Of a DNA stretch of 64,000 nt, positions 23,233 to 32,059 are shown one piece after another (position 1 is the first letter of the stretch; each line of letters begins with the position of its first letter). The position numbers and the translations under genes are program-made. Source of the DNA: Sphingorhabdus_B arenilitoris (GTDB lineage Bacteria > Pseudomonadota > Alphaproteobacteria > Sphingomonadales > Sphingomonadaceae). Under the pieces are notes generated by a model. That model worked only from the letters and a program-made list of their open reading frames with translations, was not told the origin of the DNA and searched no databases. The DNA lies in contig NZ_JBHSDH010000013.1 of the NCBI RefSeq assembly GCF_042651485.1, forward strand, positions 496,001 through 560,000, written 5' to 3'.

Positions 23233-24620
23233 ATGACCAATATAATTCTTGCCACCGACAGCTACAAACACAGCCATTTCCTGCAATATCCCCCTGAAGC
23301 CGCCCGGATCAGCGCCTATGCCGAGGCGCGGACCAATGATTTCAGCGATGAGGTTCTATTTCTGGGACTGCAACCCTTTCTGATCGACATGCTGGGCACG
23401 CCGGTTACCCGGGCCGATATTGACGAGGCCGAAGCGATTTGCGCGGCGCATGGCGTGCCTTTTAACACGGCAGGTTGGGATGCGATCCTGAACCAGCATG
23501 GCGGCTATCTGCCCATCGAAATCAGCGCGCTCCCTGAAGGAACCATCGCGCCGTCTAGCGTGCCGTTGTTGCAGGTCGTTAACACAGACCCCACCATGCC
23601 CTGGCTGCCGACCTTTATCGAAACCGCGATCCTGCGCGCGATCTGGTATCCCACAACAGTCGGAACGCTAAGTTGGAAATGTAAGGCGATCATCCGCGCG
23701 GGCCTTGAAAAAACCAGCAATGATCCCGCGGGACAGTTGCCTTTCAAACTGCATGATTTTGGCGCGCGGGGCGTTTCCAGCGCGGAGAGCGCTGCGCTGG
23801 GCGGGATGGCGCATCTGGTGAACTTCATGGGCACCGATACACTAGAAGGAATTATGGCGGCCCGCCGCTATTATGACGCGGCCGACATGCCGGGCTTTTC
23901 CATCCCGGCAGCAGAGCATAGCACCATGACCAGCTGGGGCAGGGACCGCGAAGAGGCGGCCTATGCCAACATGCTCGGCCGCTTTGCTGGCGAAGGGCGG
24001 ATTGTTGCGGTTGTATCTGACAGCTATGACCTCGACCACGCCGTTGCCAATATCTGGGGGGCAGCCTGAAGGATAATGTGCTGACCCGCGAAGGCACGCT
24101 GGTTGTCCGCCCGGACAGCGGCGATCCCATTGAAACGCCGCTGCGCACAGTCAAAACCCTCTGGGATAAATTTGGCGGCGAGGTGAACGGCAAAGGCTAC
24201 CGTGTGCTCCACCCGAAGGTCCGGGTGATCCAAGGTGACGGCATGAATATCGATAGTATCGCGCATTTGGTGGACCGCATGATCGAGGAAGGCTTTGCCA
24301 TCGACAACATCGCCTTTGGCATGGGCGGCGGCCTATTGCAGCTCGTCAACCGCGACAGTTTACGTTTTGCCATGAAGGCCAACGCCATGGAGGACAAAAA
24401 CGGCATCTGGCATGATGTCGCCAAAAAGCCCGCGACCGATCCCACCAAAGGCAGCAAGGCAGGCCGTCAAGCCGTGGTCAGCGAGGGCGGCAAGCTGATC
24501 GCGGTTCGCCATGATGCGCTAAACGGACGTGAGGATCAGTTAACGCCTGTATGGCGTAATGGCGAGCTGTTGGTGCGGCATAGCTTTGCTGAGCTGCGTA
24601 TACGGTCAGAGGCAACATAA
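23233..24620 (+). pseudogene. nadV: Nicotinamide phosphoribosyltransferase gene with a one-base frameshift
   Basis: NadV converts nicotinamide plus PRPP to NMN. A strong GAGGAG site precedes ATG 23233. The first 278 residues are a normal N-terminal half (ATDSYKHSHFLQYPPE; FKLHDFGARGVSSAES; AVVSDSYDLDHAVANIW). The frame then stops at TGA 24067-24069. The missing continuation is in another frame: seven Gs instead of the six at 24056-24061 would give NIWGGSLKDNVLTREGTLVV and run on to the proper C-terminus (VRPDSGDPIETP ... VRHSFAELRIRS, stop 24620). Everything else is intact, about 462 residues if joined. A recent mutation, a sequencing error in a homopolymer, or slippage are all possible. Confidence 0.88.
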
Positions 24621-24650
24621 AGGCAAAAACGCGCGCCGTCTGGGACCGGA

Positions 24651-25583
24651 CTAATCGTCAAACGAGATCCCCGGCTCCCAACCACTTGCAGCAAGGAAAG
24701 CACTTGGATCGGTCATCTCCAGCATGTCCGTGACTGCTTGGCTCTTGTCGCGAGCATTTTGATAGTGAGCCTTCGCAATCCTGTAGCCGACCCAGTAGCC
24801 AAGGTCTCCTGGCTTTTCAGAGGACGCGTTGTAGACCCAGTCCGACAGGTCGGTGCTGTCCTTATTCGCAAGGAACGCTGTCTCTATTTCAAGCTCTTGC
24901 CCGGCGGTGTTGCCGCGCAGACTGCCATATGCGACGTCGCCAGAGATCAGCTCGCCAACAAATTCGGCAATGCCTTCCGAAAGGGAGACATCGAGCACGG
25001 TCGGACTTTCACCATCGACACTCATGCTCAGCTCGGGCGATTGCTGCACATGGATATATTCATGCGCAATGACATACACAAAACGATCCTCGACATCGGG
25101 ATTGAGGAAATCCGCTGCGCACAGCGCTTCGAGACTAATCTGCACTCCTGTGTCGGGGTAGCCGATCCCAACTGGTCGGCCGCGACCCACTGCAATCGTC
25201 ACGGCAGGAGCACGAGCCTCCGGGTAGAGATCGAACAGCTTTTCAAGCGCACCCTTCAGGCGCTGTTTTGCTGCGGGTAACGCTTGGGCGCATTCGCGAG
25301 CCTTCTTGTAGAGCTCAGGACGAGCCTTGATCGCCTGTGCGATGCGTTCCCCCGAAACATCGCGCTTCTCGGCAAGCGTTTGTAGGCCGGGCGATCCACC
25401 ATCGATGTATGCCTGAAGCGCAGCTGCGTCCGGCGCGCCTCTAACGCCGTCGTACAGAGCGTAGAAGCGGTCAACGTCGCTAGTGACGATTTCCGGTTCG
25501 GGGGCTGCTCCGCTTGCTATTTCGATGCTGGCACATCCGACGGTAGCTGCGACCAAGATGATCAACATGACGGCGCGTTTCAT
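24651..25583 (-). CDS. DUF2268-like zinc metallopeptidase lipoprotein
   Basis: 310 residues. The signal peptide ends in a lipobox (VAATVGC, Cys at about 17). A zinc-binding HExxH motif sits in VYVIAHEYIHVQQ near residue 175, followed by a Glu-containing helix (SLSEGIAEFVGELISGD) that could supply the third ligand. The pattern fits predicted Zn-dependent proteases of the DUF2268 type. Likely anchored in the cell envelope. The gene stands alone, divergent from the repeat-flanked gene downstream. Confidence 0.78.
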   Translation of the reverse strand: MKRAVMLIILVAATVGCASIEIASGAAPEPEIVTSDVDRFYALYDGVRGAPDAAALQAYIDGGSPGLQTLAEKRDVSGERIAQAIKARPELYKKARECAQALPAAKQRLKGALEKLFDLYPEARAPAVTIAVGRGRPVGIGYPDTGVQISLEALCAADFLNPDVEDRFVYVIAHEYIHVQQSPELSMSVDGESPTVLDVSLSEGIAEFVGELISGDVAYGSLRGNTAGQELEIETAFLANKDSTDLSDWVYNASSEKPGDLGYWVGYRIAKAHYQNARDKSQAVTDMLEMTDPSAFLAASGWEPGISFDD

Positions 25584-25710
25584 TGACTGTTCCTTTTTTC
25601 CGATGCCAACATAACATACGTTTCGCCGTCGACAATAATATTGGTTTCTGTGTCGATGCTTCGCTCGAGCCGGGGCGGCCTCAATCTGGACCCGCTGAAC
25701 GAACCTGTGT

Positions 25711-25934
25711 TGTTAGAGAGCTTTTGAAAAGGGACTCTTTTGCGTTCATTTGAGAGGGGACTCTGCAGGTATAATGACCGAAGCTAATATAATGACCGAA
25801 GCTAAGATGGGCAGGGGCGGCGCAGAGCTATCCATCTTGCGCCGCGTCGCCCCTGCTAATAGCAATCCTTGATTACTAAGCCATGGACCCATCGCGACAG
25901 CGATGGGCTTGGTCAGCTTCCGCCGACAAAGCGG
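25711..25934 (+). repeat. Structured direct repeat, copy A
   Basis: Begins TGTTAGAG and carries two G-rich units (GAAAAGGGACTC and GAGAGGGGACTC) separated by TTTTGCGTTCATTT. Three potential hairpins follow: P1 GCAGGGGCG/CGCCCCTGC (25811-25819 with 25848-25856, plus inner GGCGCA/TGCGCC), P2 CCCATCG/CGATGGG (25888-25907), then GCTTGGTCAG and a short P3 CCGC/GCGG. Copy B (26759-26971) shares the first 50 bases almost exactly and the same hairpin order with compensating base changes. May be a non-coding RNA family or a miniature mobile element; repeated GGGGACT units also resemble the multiple end repeats of IS21-type elements. Confidence 0.6.
25770..25805 (+). repeat. Perfect 18-bp tandem duplication
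   Basis: TATAATGACCGAAGCTAA occurs twice head to tail inside repeat A and has no counterpart in copy B. Probably a recent slippage duplication. TATAAT within the unit could by chance act as a -10 box. Confidence 0.8.
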
Positions 25935-25990
25935 ACGATTTTACGATCTCAAAACCAACCCATAGCAGACATTTGACTGCCTAGGCAAAA

Positions 25991-26009
25991 GATGACGGTA
26001 TTTGTCATT
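25991..26009. promoter_or_regulatory. Dyad operator candidate, site 3
   Basis: GATGACGGTATTTGTCATT, 17 of 19 bases identical to site 1 at 3884-3902, placed 66 bases before the start codon of the secreted protein at 26076. The distance is right for promoter control. Confidence 0.5.
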
Positions 26010-26075
26010 TTACTCCGCAGCATGGGCATGGCAAACCTTGCAGGCGATGCATTTCAATACTTTCCCGGGGTGACA

Positions 26076-26648
26076 ATGAAAAAATTGAACGCGAAATATG
26101 CTGCCTGTATGTCTCTGATTGCTGCGTTTTTCTCCGCACCGACTGCGGCGCAAAACGGCAGTGCTCAGACTTTGTACACCATATCTGAAGGGAGCTACAA
26201 AATATCTCTTCAAAAAATCCAAACATCCAAGACAAGATATTCTTGCAATATGGAATTGGTAAGAGACTTAGGGGGGCAGGAGTTTGTTATCAGCGTAGTG
26301 ACAAATTCATTGGGCTGGAATTACGTCTTTGTGATCTACAACAAGGCATTTGATCCGAATGTTGAGGGCAGGCTCCGTCAGCTTAAATTTGCGGCACAAG
26401 GTCATAAGAATTTGCCGAAATTTCCTTTGATCTTCTCGATAAAGGAAACCCAAGACGTTTTGATAGTGGGCAACCAGCAGCAAATCGATGGAAGATTCTC
26501 AGAATTTACTGATCTGATGAAAAAGGCGGACACTCTGATTGTAGAGGATGGAGCAGGTAAAGTCTTGACGCAGTTAACTTTTCATAAGGGCAACCTAGCG
26601 GCGGTGGCCGGAAAATTTGAAGAATGCGCAAAGAGCGTAAGAAGATAG
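26076..26648 (+). CDS. Small secreted protein between two structured repeats
   Basis: 190 residues, unknown family. Signal peptide about 1-25 (AAFFSAPTAAQNG). The mature part is predominantly beta (YTISEGSYKISLQKI; FVISVVTNSLGWNYVFVIY) with two cysteines, one near the start (YSCNMEL) and one near the end (FEECAKS), which could pair. ATG 26076 follows CGGGGTGA; longer in-frame starts upstream add a non-signal leader. Direct repeats A and B lie on either side and a GATGAC dyad is just upstream, so the gene may share regulation with the CHAT and TIR/Sel1 operons. Confidence 0.68.
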   Translation: MKKLNAKYAACMSLIAAFFSAPTAAQNGSAQTLYTISEGSYKISLQKIQTSKTRYSCNMELVRDLGGQEFVISVVTNSLGWNYVFVIYNKAFDPNVEGRLRQLKFAAQGHKNLPKFPLIFSIKETQDVLIVGNQQQIDGRFSEFTDLMKKADTLIVEDGAGKVLTQLTFHKGNLAAVAGKFEECAKSVRR

Positions 26649-27046
26649 GGGAGTCAATTAACAACGCCGCACGCCAACTTATCTCTGCTTTACCCAAAGT
26701 GTGTATTTTTATGCGCTGTCAAGCGAGGGAGATAAAAGCAAGATGTAGAAAGCTAACATGTTAGAGTGCTTTTGAAAAGGGACTCTTTTGCGTTCATTTG
26801 AGAGGGGACTATTGAAGGTAAGCTTATCGCAGCATGTTGTAGGAGGGGCAGGGCAAGCGTGGAGCCTTCCATCCAGCGCAGCGCTTGCCCTGCAATATCC
26901 TAACTTAGATGACTGAACTTTGGACCCGTCGCGCTAACGACGGGCTTGGTCAGTTGCTGCCAAGAAAGCGGTTATAGCAATTTAGTATGCCCGTGCATTC
27001 ATTCGTTTGAGCTAAGAGGCAGAAGCTGATTCCGGTTTCATACAGA
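26649..27046. other. Intergenic region with repeat element B
   Basis: Convergent intergenic space between the secreted-protein gene and the cyd operon. Apart from repeat B (26759-26971) nothing recognisable was seen. Confidence 0.65.
26759..26971 (+). repeat. Structured direct repeat, copy B
   Basis: Same orientation and architecture as copy A. The first 53 bases differ at only two or three positions. P1 is a perfect 12-bp stem GCAGGGCAAGCG/CGCTTGCCCTGC (26848-26859 with 26882-26893). P2 is CCCGTCG/CGACGGG (26925-26944), where the A-T pair of copy A has become G-C. GGGCTTGGTCAG is kept between P2 and P3 (CTGC/GCGG, allowing one G-U pair). Sequence outside the stems has diverged, so selection on structure is suggested. 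Confidence 0.6.
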
Positions 27047-27154
27047 TCATGTGCCAATAATGGATTTGATGGCAAATCCAATTGCTCCAACGCACAACAC
27101 ACCTGCTGCCCAAAGTGCGAAGAACCAGCCCAGCTTTCGCAGAGCATCGGTCAT
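27047..27154 (-). CDS. Small CydX-like subunit (DUF2474 type) of cytochrome bd oxidase
   Basis: 35 residues: MTDALRKLGWFFALWAAGVL followed by a hydrophobic tail ending in SIIGT. One TM helix with a short positively charged N-terminus, the layout of DUF2474 single-helix proteins coded behind cyanide-insensitive-type cydAB. Its ATG overlaps the cydB TGA by one base (TGATG), giving translational coupling. Such subunits stabilise the oxidase in the inner membrane. Confidence 0.8.
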   Translation of the reverse strand: MTDALRKLGWFFALWAAGVLCVGAIGFAIKSIIGT

Positions 27155-28158
27155 CAGTGATATCCTTCTTCATCTACCTTGCCGCGGAACACCCAATAGG
27201 CCCAAGCGGTGTAAGCGAGGATGATGGGCACCAAAATGACCGCACCGATCAGCATGAAAAGCTGACTTTCATAGGGAGCGGCCGCTGCCCAGATCGACAC
27301 GCGGCCCGGAATGACATCGGGCCAGATTGAAATGCCGAGGCCGATTAGACATAAGCCAAAAAGTCCGAGCGCATAGAGGAATGGCGCCACTTCCTTGCGC
27401 TGCGACAGGCTGCGGAAGAAGAGGAAGGCGACGATAACAGTGGCAAGCGGCACTTGCGATGCGGCAAGGATGTTGGGGTATTCGAGCCAGCGCTCGTAAT
27501 ATTTGGCCTCAAGGGTAGGCGTTGCAGCACTCACCACAGTAATGGCGATGAGCAGCAAAATCCCTGTGCGGCCCGCATAAGTGTAGGCTTGCCGCTGCAG
27601 CGCCCCATTGGTTTTCATCACCAGCCAGCAGCTACCAAGCAGCGCATAGCCAGCACATAGCGCAGCACCGGTCAGCAGGCTGAAGGGTGTTAGCCATTCC
27701 CACCAGCCCCCTGCATAGGCGCGGCCCTCGACCGTTATGCCCTGAAGGAGCGCGCCAAGCGTTATCCCCTGCGCAAAAGTGGCGACCCATGACCCGAGCG
27801 TGAAAGCAAAGTCCCAGCGCGCCCGGTGCGCCGGATCACGCCAGCGAAACTCAAACGCCACCCCGCGCAGGATTAGGCCTAGCAGCATCGCGGTTAGCGG
27901 CGCATATAGTGCGGGCAGAATAATCGCATAGGCCAATGGGAACGCCGCCAGCAATCCGCCGCCGCCGAGCACCAACCAGGTCTCATTGCCATCCCAGACT
28001 GGCGCGATGCTGTTCATCGCCTTGTCGCGGTCCGGCCCCACAGTGAAATTGGGAAACAGGATGCCGATGCCTAGGTCAAAGCCATCGAGAATGACATAAA
28101 CGACAATCGCAAAGCCGATGATGCCCGCCCAGATGACGGTGAGGTCAATGCCGGTCAT
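27154..28158 (-). CDS. cydB: Cytochrome bd ubiquinol oxidase subunit II
   Basis: 334 residues, about eight TM helices, opening with the family pattern DLTVIWAGIIGFAIVVYVIL and DGFDLGIG, then SIAPVWDGNETWLVLGGGGL. Partner of CydA in a terminal oxidase that reduces oxygen with quinol and resists cyanide and sulfide. The start overlaps the cydA stop by four bases. Placement beside sulfide-oxidising genes fits a need for a sulfide-tolerant oxidase. Confidence 0.95.
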   Translation of the reverse strand: MTGIDLTVIWAGIIGFAIVVYVILDGFDLGIGILFPNFTVGPDRDKAMNSIAPVWDGNETWLVLGGGGLLAAFPLAYAIILPALYAPLTAMLLGLILRGVAFEFRWRDPAHRARWDFAFTLGSWVATFAQGITLGALLQGITVEGRAYAGGWWEWLTPFSLLTGAALCAGYALLGSCWLVMKTNGALQRQAYTYAGRTGILLLIAITVVSAATPTLEAKYYERWLEYPNILAASQVPLATVIVAFLFFRSLSQRKEVAPFLYALGLFGLCLIGLGISIWPDVIPGRVSIWAAAAPYESQLFMLIGAVILVPIILAYTAWAYWVFRGKVDEEGYH

Positions 28159-29576
28159 TGCGCCTCTCCCTTCTCAATCTCGCCGTCGATTATAGCCGGG
28201 GCAGGGGTAATGCCTGCCGAACGGATCGGGGCGTGCTGTGGCTCCGGCTCATGCGCCTCGGGCGGTTTGGCCGCCAAGCGGAACAGATACCACACGCCCG
28301 CGCCAAATACGGTGAAATAGACGACCACAAAGGCCAGGAGCGAAAAGGCGACCGCCGGTGCATCCAGCGGGGAGGCGCTATCCGCTGTGCGCAGAAGGCC
28401 GTATATCGTGAATGGCTGCCGTCCCACTTCGGTGGTAACCCACCCTGCAAGCACGGCGATAAAGCCAGATGGCCCCATCGCAATCGCGGCCTTATGCATT
28501 AGCGGCCAGTCATAGAGCTTTTTCCTGTAGCGGGCTACGAGGCTCCATAGCCCCAGCCCCATCATCGCAAAGCCGAGGCCCACCATGATGCGGAAAGACC
28601 AGAAGACGATGCCAACAGGCGGTTCGTCCTCATCCGGGATCGTGTCGAGACCAGCCAATGGCGCATCGGCATCATGTTTCAGGATCAGCGAAGATGCTTT
28701 TGGGATTTCGATGGCATAATCGACCCGCTTTTCCTTGCTGTTCGGAATGCCAAACAGGATCAGCGGCGCGCCATTTGGGTGGCTGTCATAATGCCCCTCC
28801 ATAGCCATCACCTTGGCGGGTTGATGCTCAAGCGTGTTGAGACCGTGCAGATCGCCCATGAATATCTGCGTTGGCGCGACAATGGCCGCCATCCACATCG
28901 CCATCGAAAACATCTTGCGCGCACCGGGATTTGCGCTGTCTCTGAGCAGATGCCAAGCGCCGACAGCGCCAACGGCAAAGGCAGTGGTCAGATAGGCGGC
29001 AAGCACCGTATGCGCGAGGCGATATGGAAAGCTTGGGTTCCAGATAATCTCCCACCAGCCAGCGGCGGGCACAAACTGTCCCGCTTCGTTGATGGCATAG
29101 CCCACTGGTGTTTGCATCCAGCTGTTGACGCTCAAGATCCAGCTAGCCGAGATGAAAGTACCGATCGCCACCATTAGCGTGGCCACAAAATGCAGCTTGC
29201 GGCCGACTTTGTTGATCCCGAAGAGCATGACGCCCAGAAAGCCAGCCTCAAGGAAAAAGGCAGTCAGAACCTCATAAGCCATAAGCGGGCCGATGACGGG
29301 CCCTGCCTTGTCCGAAAAGACCGACCAGTTGGTGCCAAATTGGTAAGACATGACGATGCCGGAAACGACGCCCATCGCAAAGACAATGGCGAATATTTTC
29401 AACCAGTAGCGATAGAGATTTGCATATACGCCTTTTCCTGTTTTCAGCCACAATCCCTCGAGCACCGCCAAATAGCTGGCAAGCCCGATGGAAAAGGCAG
29501 GGAAGATGAAATGGAAGCTGACGGTAAAGGCAAACTGTATCCGCGCCAGCAATATGGCCCATTCCTGTTCAATCAT
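28155..29576 (-). CDS. cydA: Cytochrome bd ubiquinol oxidase subunit I (cyanide-insensitive type)
   Basis: 473 residues. Haem-ligand regions are visible: His in FTVSFHFIFPAFSIG, His in YRLAHTVLAAYL and the quinol-site segment GWVTTEVGRQPFTIYG. The Q-loop between helices 6 and 7 is short, as in cyanide-insensitive oxidases. ATG 29576 has AAAGGA seven bases upstream; a TTG two codons earlier is less likely. First of three overlapping genes cydA-cydB-small subunit. Inner-membrane enzyme; electrons could come from the SQR coded upstream. Confidence 0.94.
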   Translation of the reverse strand: MIEQEWAILLARIQFAFTVSFHFIFPAFSIGLASYLAVLEGLWLKTGKGVYANLYRYWLKIFAIVFAMGVVSGIVMSYQFGTNWSVFSDKAGPVIGPLMAYEVLTAFFLEAGFLGVMLFGINKVGRKLHFVATLMVAIGTFISASWILSVNSWMQTPVGYAINEAGQFVPAAGWWEIIWNPSFPYRLAHTVLAAYLTTAFAVGAVGAWHLLRDSANPGARKMFSMAMWMAAIVAPTQIFMGDLHGLNTLEHQPAKVMAMEGHYDSHPNGAPLILFGIPNSKEKRVDYAIEIPKASSLILKHDADAPLAGLDTIPDEDEPPVGIVFWSFRIMVGLGFAMMGLGLWSLVARYRKKLYDWPLMHKAAIAMGPSGFIAVLAGWVTTEVGRQPFTIYGLLRTADSASPLDAPAVAFSLLAFVVVYFTVFGAGVWYLFRLAAKPPEAHEPEPQHAPIRSAGITPAPAIIDGEIEKGEAQ

Positions 29577-29620
29577 TGTCAAATCCTTTGATCACCATGG
29601 CTGGGAGAGAGTTTTAGTGA

Positions 29621-30247
29621 TTATACCTTGACCGTCCGCAAATAAGGCCGGTGGGTGGTCCAGCCTTGCGGGAACATGCCTTTGGCGACATCATCCGCGA
29701 TAGATGGCGGGATGATAACCTCTTTGCCGGGCATCCAGTCAGCGGGCGTCGCGATGGTTTTGGCATCGCTCAGCTGCAGCGCATCAATGACGCGAAGAAT
29801 TTCGTCAAAGTTGCGGCCGCAGCTCATCGGATATGTCATTGTCAGACGGATTTTCTTGTCCGGGTCAATGATAAAGACCGAGCGGACGGCGGCTGTTTCT
29901 GATTGATCCGGGTGGATCATGTCATATAGTTTCGCGATCGACAGGTCCGCATCGGCGACAATTGGGAATTTCAGGTCCGTATGCTGCGTATCGTTGACGT
30001 CTTCAATCCATTTGCGATGCTCTTCTGCTGTGTCGGTTGACAGGCCGAGGGGCTTTACATTGCGCTTTGCAAATTCATCCGCAAGCTGCGCCGTGCGGCC
30101 CATTTCGGTGGTGCAAACGGGTGTGAAGTCTGCCGGATGGCTAAAGAAAAAAACCCAGCTATCGCCGGCCCATTCATGCAGGCTGATTTCGCCATTCTGC
30201 GTATCGACGGTGAAGTCGGGTGCGGTATCACCAATGTGGAGAGACAT
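29621..30247 (-). CDS. Peroxiredoxin, 1-Cys (Prx6) type
   Basis: 208 residues. Thiol peroxidase with the active-site segment HPADFTPVCTTEMG (Cys near residue 47) and the long Prx6-type C-terminal extension (PADWMPGKEVIIPPSI). No resolving cysteine is evident, so it should work as a 1-Cys enzyme that reduces peroxides with an outside thiol. It sits between cydA and the SulP gene in the sulfide island; a divergent second copy lies at 35779. Confidence 0.92.
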   Translation of the reverse strand: MSLHIGDTAPDFTVDTQNGEISLHEWAGDSWVFFFSHPADFTPVCTTEMGRTAQLADEFAKRNVKPLGLSTDTAEEHRKWIEDVNDTQHTDLKFPIVADADLSIAKLYDMIHPDQSETAAVRSVFIIDPDKKIRLTMTYPMSCGRNFDEILRVIDALQLSDAKTIATPADWMPGKEVIIPPSIADDVAKGMFPQGWTTHRPYLRTVKV

Positions 30248-30282
30248 AGTATTTTCCTTTCATTTGAGAGAGCAGTTGTTCT

Positions 30283-32052
30283 TCAAATCATTCCTCGCGC
30301 CAGCATTGGGTCGGGAACATCTTCTGCTTTTTCTTCTGCATCCGCGATTGCAATCGCAGCAGAAAAAGCTTCATTTTGGGAAAGCCATACCTTTCCCGAA
30401 AGCTCTCCTAAAAAGTCCGAGCGTTCCAGCGCGTCCATCACCGGGCCTTTGACTTCGGAAAGATGTAGGTGGATGCCCGTATCCTCGAGGCGGTGGTTGA
30501 TCGCCTCCAGACTTTCGAGCGCGCTAGCGTCGATCGCGTTCACCGCCGGGCACATCAGGATGACATGGCGCACGGCAGGCTGCTCGGCGACCTGCTCCAG
30601 CACATATTCCTCCAGCCAGCGGGCGTTGAAATAGGTGAGCGCCTCGTCGATGCGGATGGTGAGGATGCGGGGGTCTGTGAAGACTTTATGCCGCTTCACA
30701 TTCCGGAAATGCTCAGTTTCCGGCACGCGGCCCACGATGGCAGCATGGGGCCGAGAGGCGCGCCAGAGGTAGAGCGCAAGGCTAAGCCCCACGCCCGCGA
30801 TGACGCCCGGCTCGACGCCCGCAAGCAGGGTAACGATGATTGTCGCCATCATCGCGGCGAAATCGGGCTTGGAGTAGCGGAAAATCTCCCGCGGGGTTTT
30901 GAAATCGACAAGGCTCAAGACGGCGACGATTATGGTTGCGGCCAGCGTTGCGATGGGCAGTGCATAGAGCAGCGGGGTGAGGAACAGCGCGGCGAGCGCG
31001 ATGCCGATGGCGGTAAAGGCCCCGGCTGCAGGGGTCTCTGCGCCCGCGTCAAAATTTACCACCGAGCGGGCAAAGCCGCCGGTCACCGGATAGCCGCCGG
31101 TAAGACCCGCCGCGACATTGGCTGCGCCTAGGCCAATCAGCTCCTGATTGGGCTCAATCCGCTGGCGGCGCTTGGCGGCGAGCGTTTGAGCCACCGACAC
31201 GCTTTCGACAAAGCCGATGATCGAGATGAGGAGAGCCGGGACCAGCAGCGATTGCCACAGCGCCGCGTCGAACAACGGCATGGTGAAAGGCGGCAGGCTT
31301 TGCGGGATTTCGCCGATAACCTTCACGCCTTTGGCCTCCAGATCGAGTGTCAGCACGGCGAGCGTGGACATGGCAACCGCGAATATCGGGCCAGCCTTTG
31401 CAGTGAGGTCAGCCGGGCGCGCTGCCATACCAAGGCGGATGAGCAGCGGCTTCAGCCCCTTGCGCACCCAGAAGAGGAAAGCGGTTGCCGCTACGCCGAT
31501 GATGAGGGTGGGCATATTGGTCGCGCCAAAATTCTCCGCCAGTGTACGAAGCAATTCGGGCATCGCTTCGCCCTTTGCCTTGATACCGAGGATGGATTTC
31601 AATTGGCTGGTGGCAATGATGATGCCACTGGCGGTGATGAAGCCCGATACCACGGGATGCGACAGCAGATTGGCGAGGAAGCCAAGGCGCAGCACACCCA
31701 TTGCTAGCAATATCAAGCCGGAGAGGAGCGCGAGAACGAGCGCCGCTGCAATAAATTCCGGGCTTCCCTGTGCGCCGATATTGCTCGCCGCCGCGAGTGT
31801 CATGAGCGATACAACCGCCACCGGCCCCACCGCAAGCGTCCGGCTCGTACCGAAAAGCGCATAGGCAATAATCGGCAGCATGGAGGCATAAAGGCCGATC
31901 TCGGGTGGCAATCCGGCAAGCATCGCATAGGCAAGGCTCTGCGGAATCAGCATGATCGTCACGATCAGCGCCGCGACCAGATCATTGGTCAGCGCCGTGC
32001 CGCCATAGCCTTTGCCCCATTCAAGGATTGGAAGATAACGGGTAAAATTCAT
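30283..32052 (-). CDS. SulP-family anion transporter with STAS domain
   Basis: 589 residues, ten or more TM helices with the SulP signature near the start (NDLVAALIVTIMLIPQSLAYAMLAGLPPEIGLYASMLP region) and a cytoplasmic STAS domain from about 440 (VILMCPAVNAIDASALESLE). SulP carriers move sulfate, bicarbonate or other anions. Between the sulfide-oxidising flavoprotein (7 bases upstream) and a peroxiredoxin, it may handle the sulfate or sulfite made by this pathway; substrate and direction cannot be read from sequence. Confidence 0.9.
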   Translation of the reverse strand: MNFTRYLPILEWGKGYGGTALTNDLVAALIVTIMLIPQSLAYAMLAGLPPEIGLYASMLPIIAYALFGTSRTLAVGPVAVVSLMTLAAASNIGAQGSPEFIAAALVLALLSGLILLAMGVLRLGFLANLLSHPVVSGFITASGIIIATSQLKSILGIKAKGEAMPELLRTLAENFGATNMPTLIIGVAATAFLFWVRKGLKPLLIRLGMAARPADLTAKAGPIFAVAMSTLAVLTLDLEAKGVKVIGEIPQSLPPFTMPLFDAALWQSLLVPALLISIIGFVESVSVAQTLAAKRRQRIEPNQELIGLGAANVAAGLTGGYPVTGGFARSVVNFDAGAETPAAGAFTAIGIALAALFLTPLLYALPIATLAATIIVAVLSLVDFKTPREIFRYSKPDFAAMMATIIVTLLAGVEPGVIAGVGLSLALYLWRASRPHAAIVGRVPETEHFRNVKRHKVFTDPRILTIRIDEALTYFNARWLEEYVLEQVAEQPAVRHVILMCPAVNAIDASALESLEAINHRLEDTGIHLHLSEVKGPVMDALERSDFLGELSGKVWLSQNEAFSAAIAIADAEEKAEDVPDPMLARGMI

Positions 32053-32059
32053 CTTAGCG

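Larger units (their letters stand above)
25584..26075. other. Intergenic region with repeat element A and dyad site 3
   Basis: No gene is supported. The stretch holds structured repeat A (25711-25934), an internal 18-bp tandem duplication and, just before the next gene, the third GATGAC dyad. All are listed separately. Confidence 0.7.

Noticed and set aside
24056..24069. Programmed -1 frameshift in nadV
   Set aside because: Only the P-site codon could re-pair well (GGG), the A-site codon GCA could not, and no stimulatory structure was evident. Mutation or sequencing error is more likely, so the gene is listed as frameshifted.
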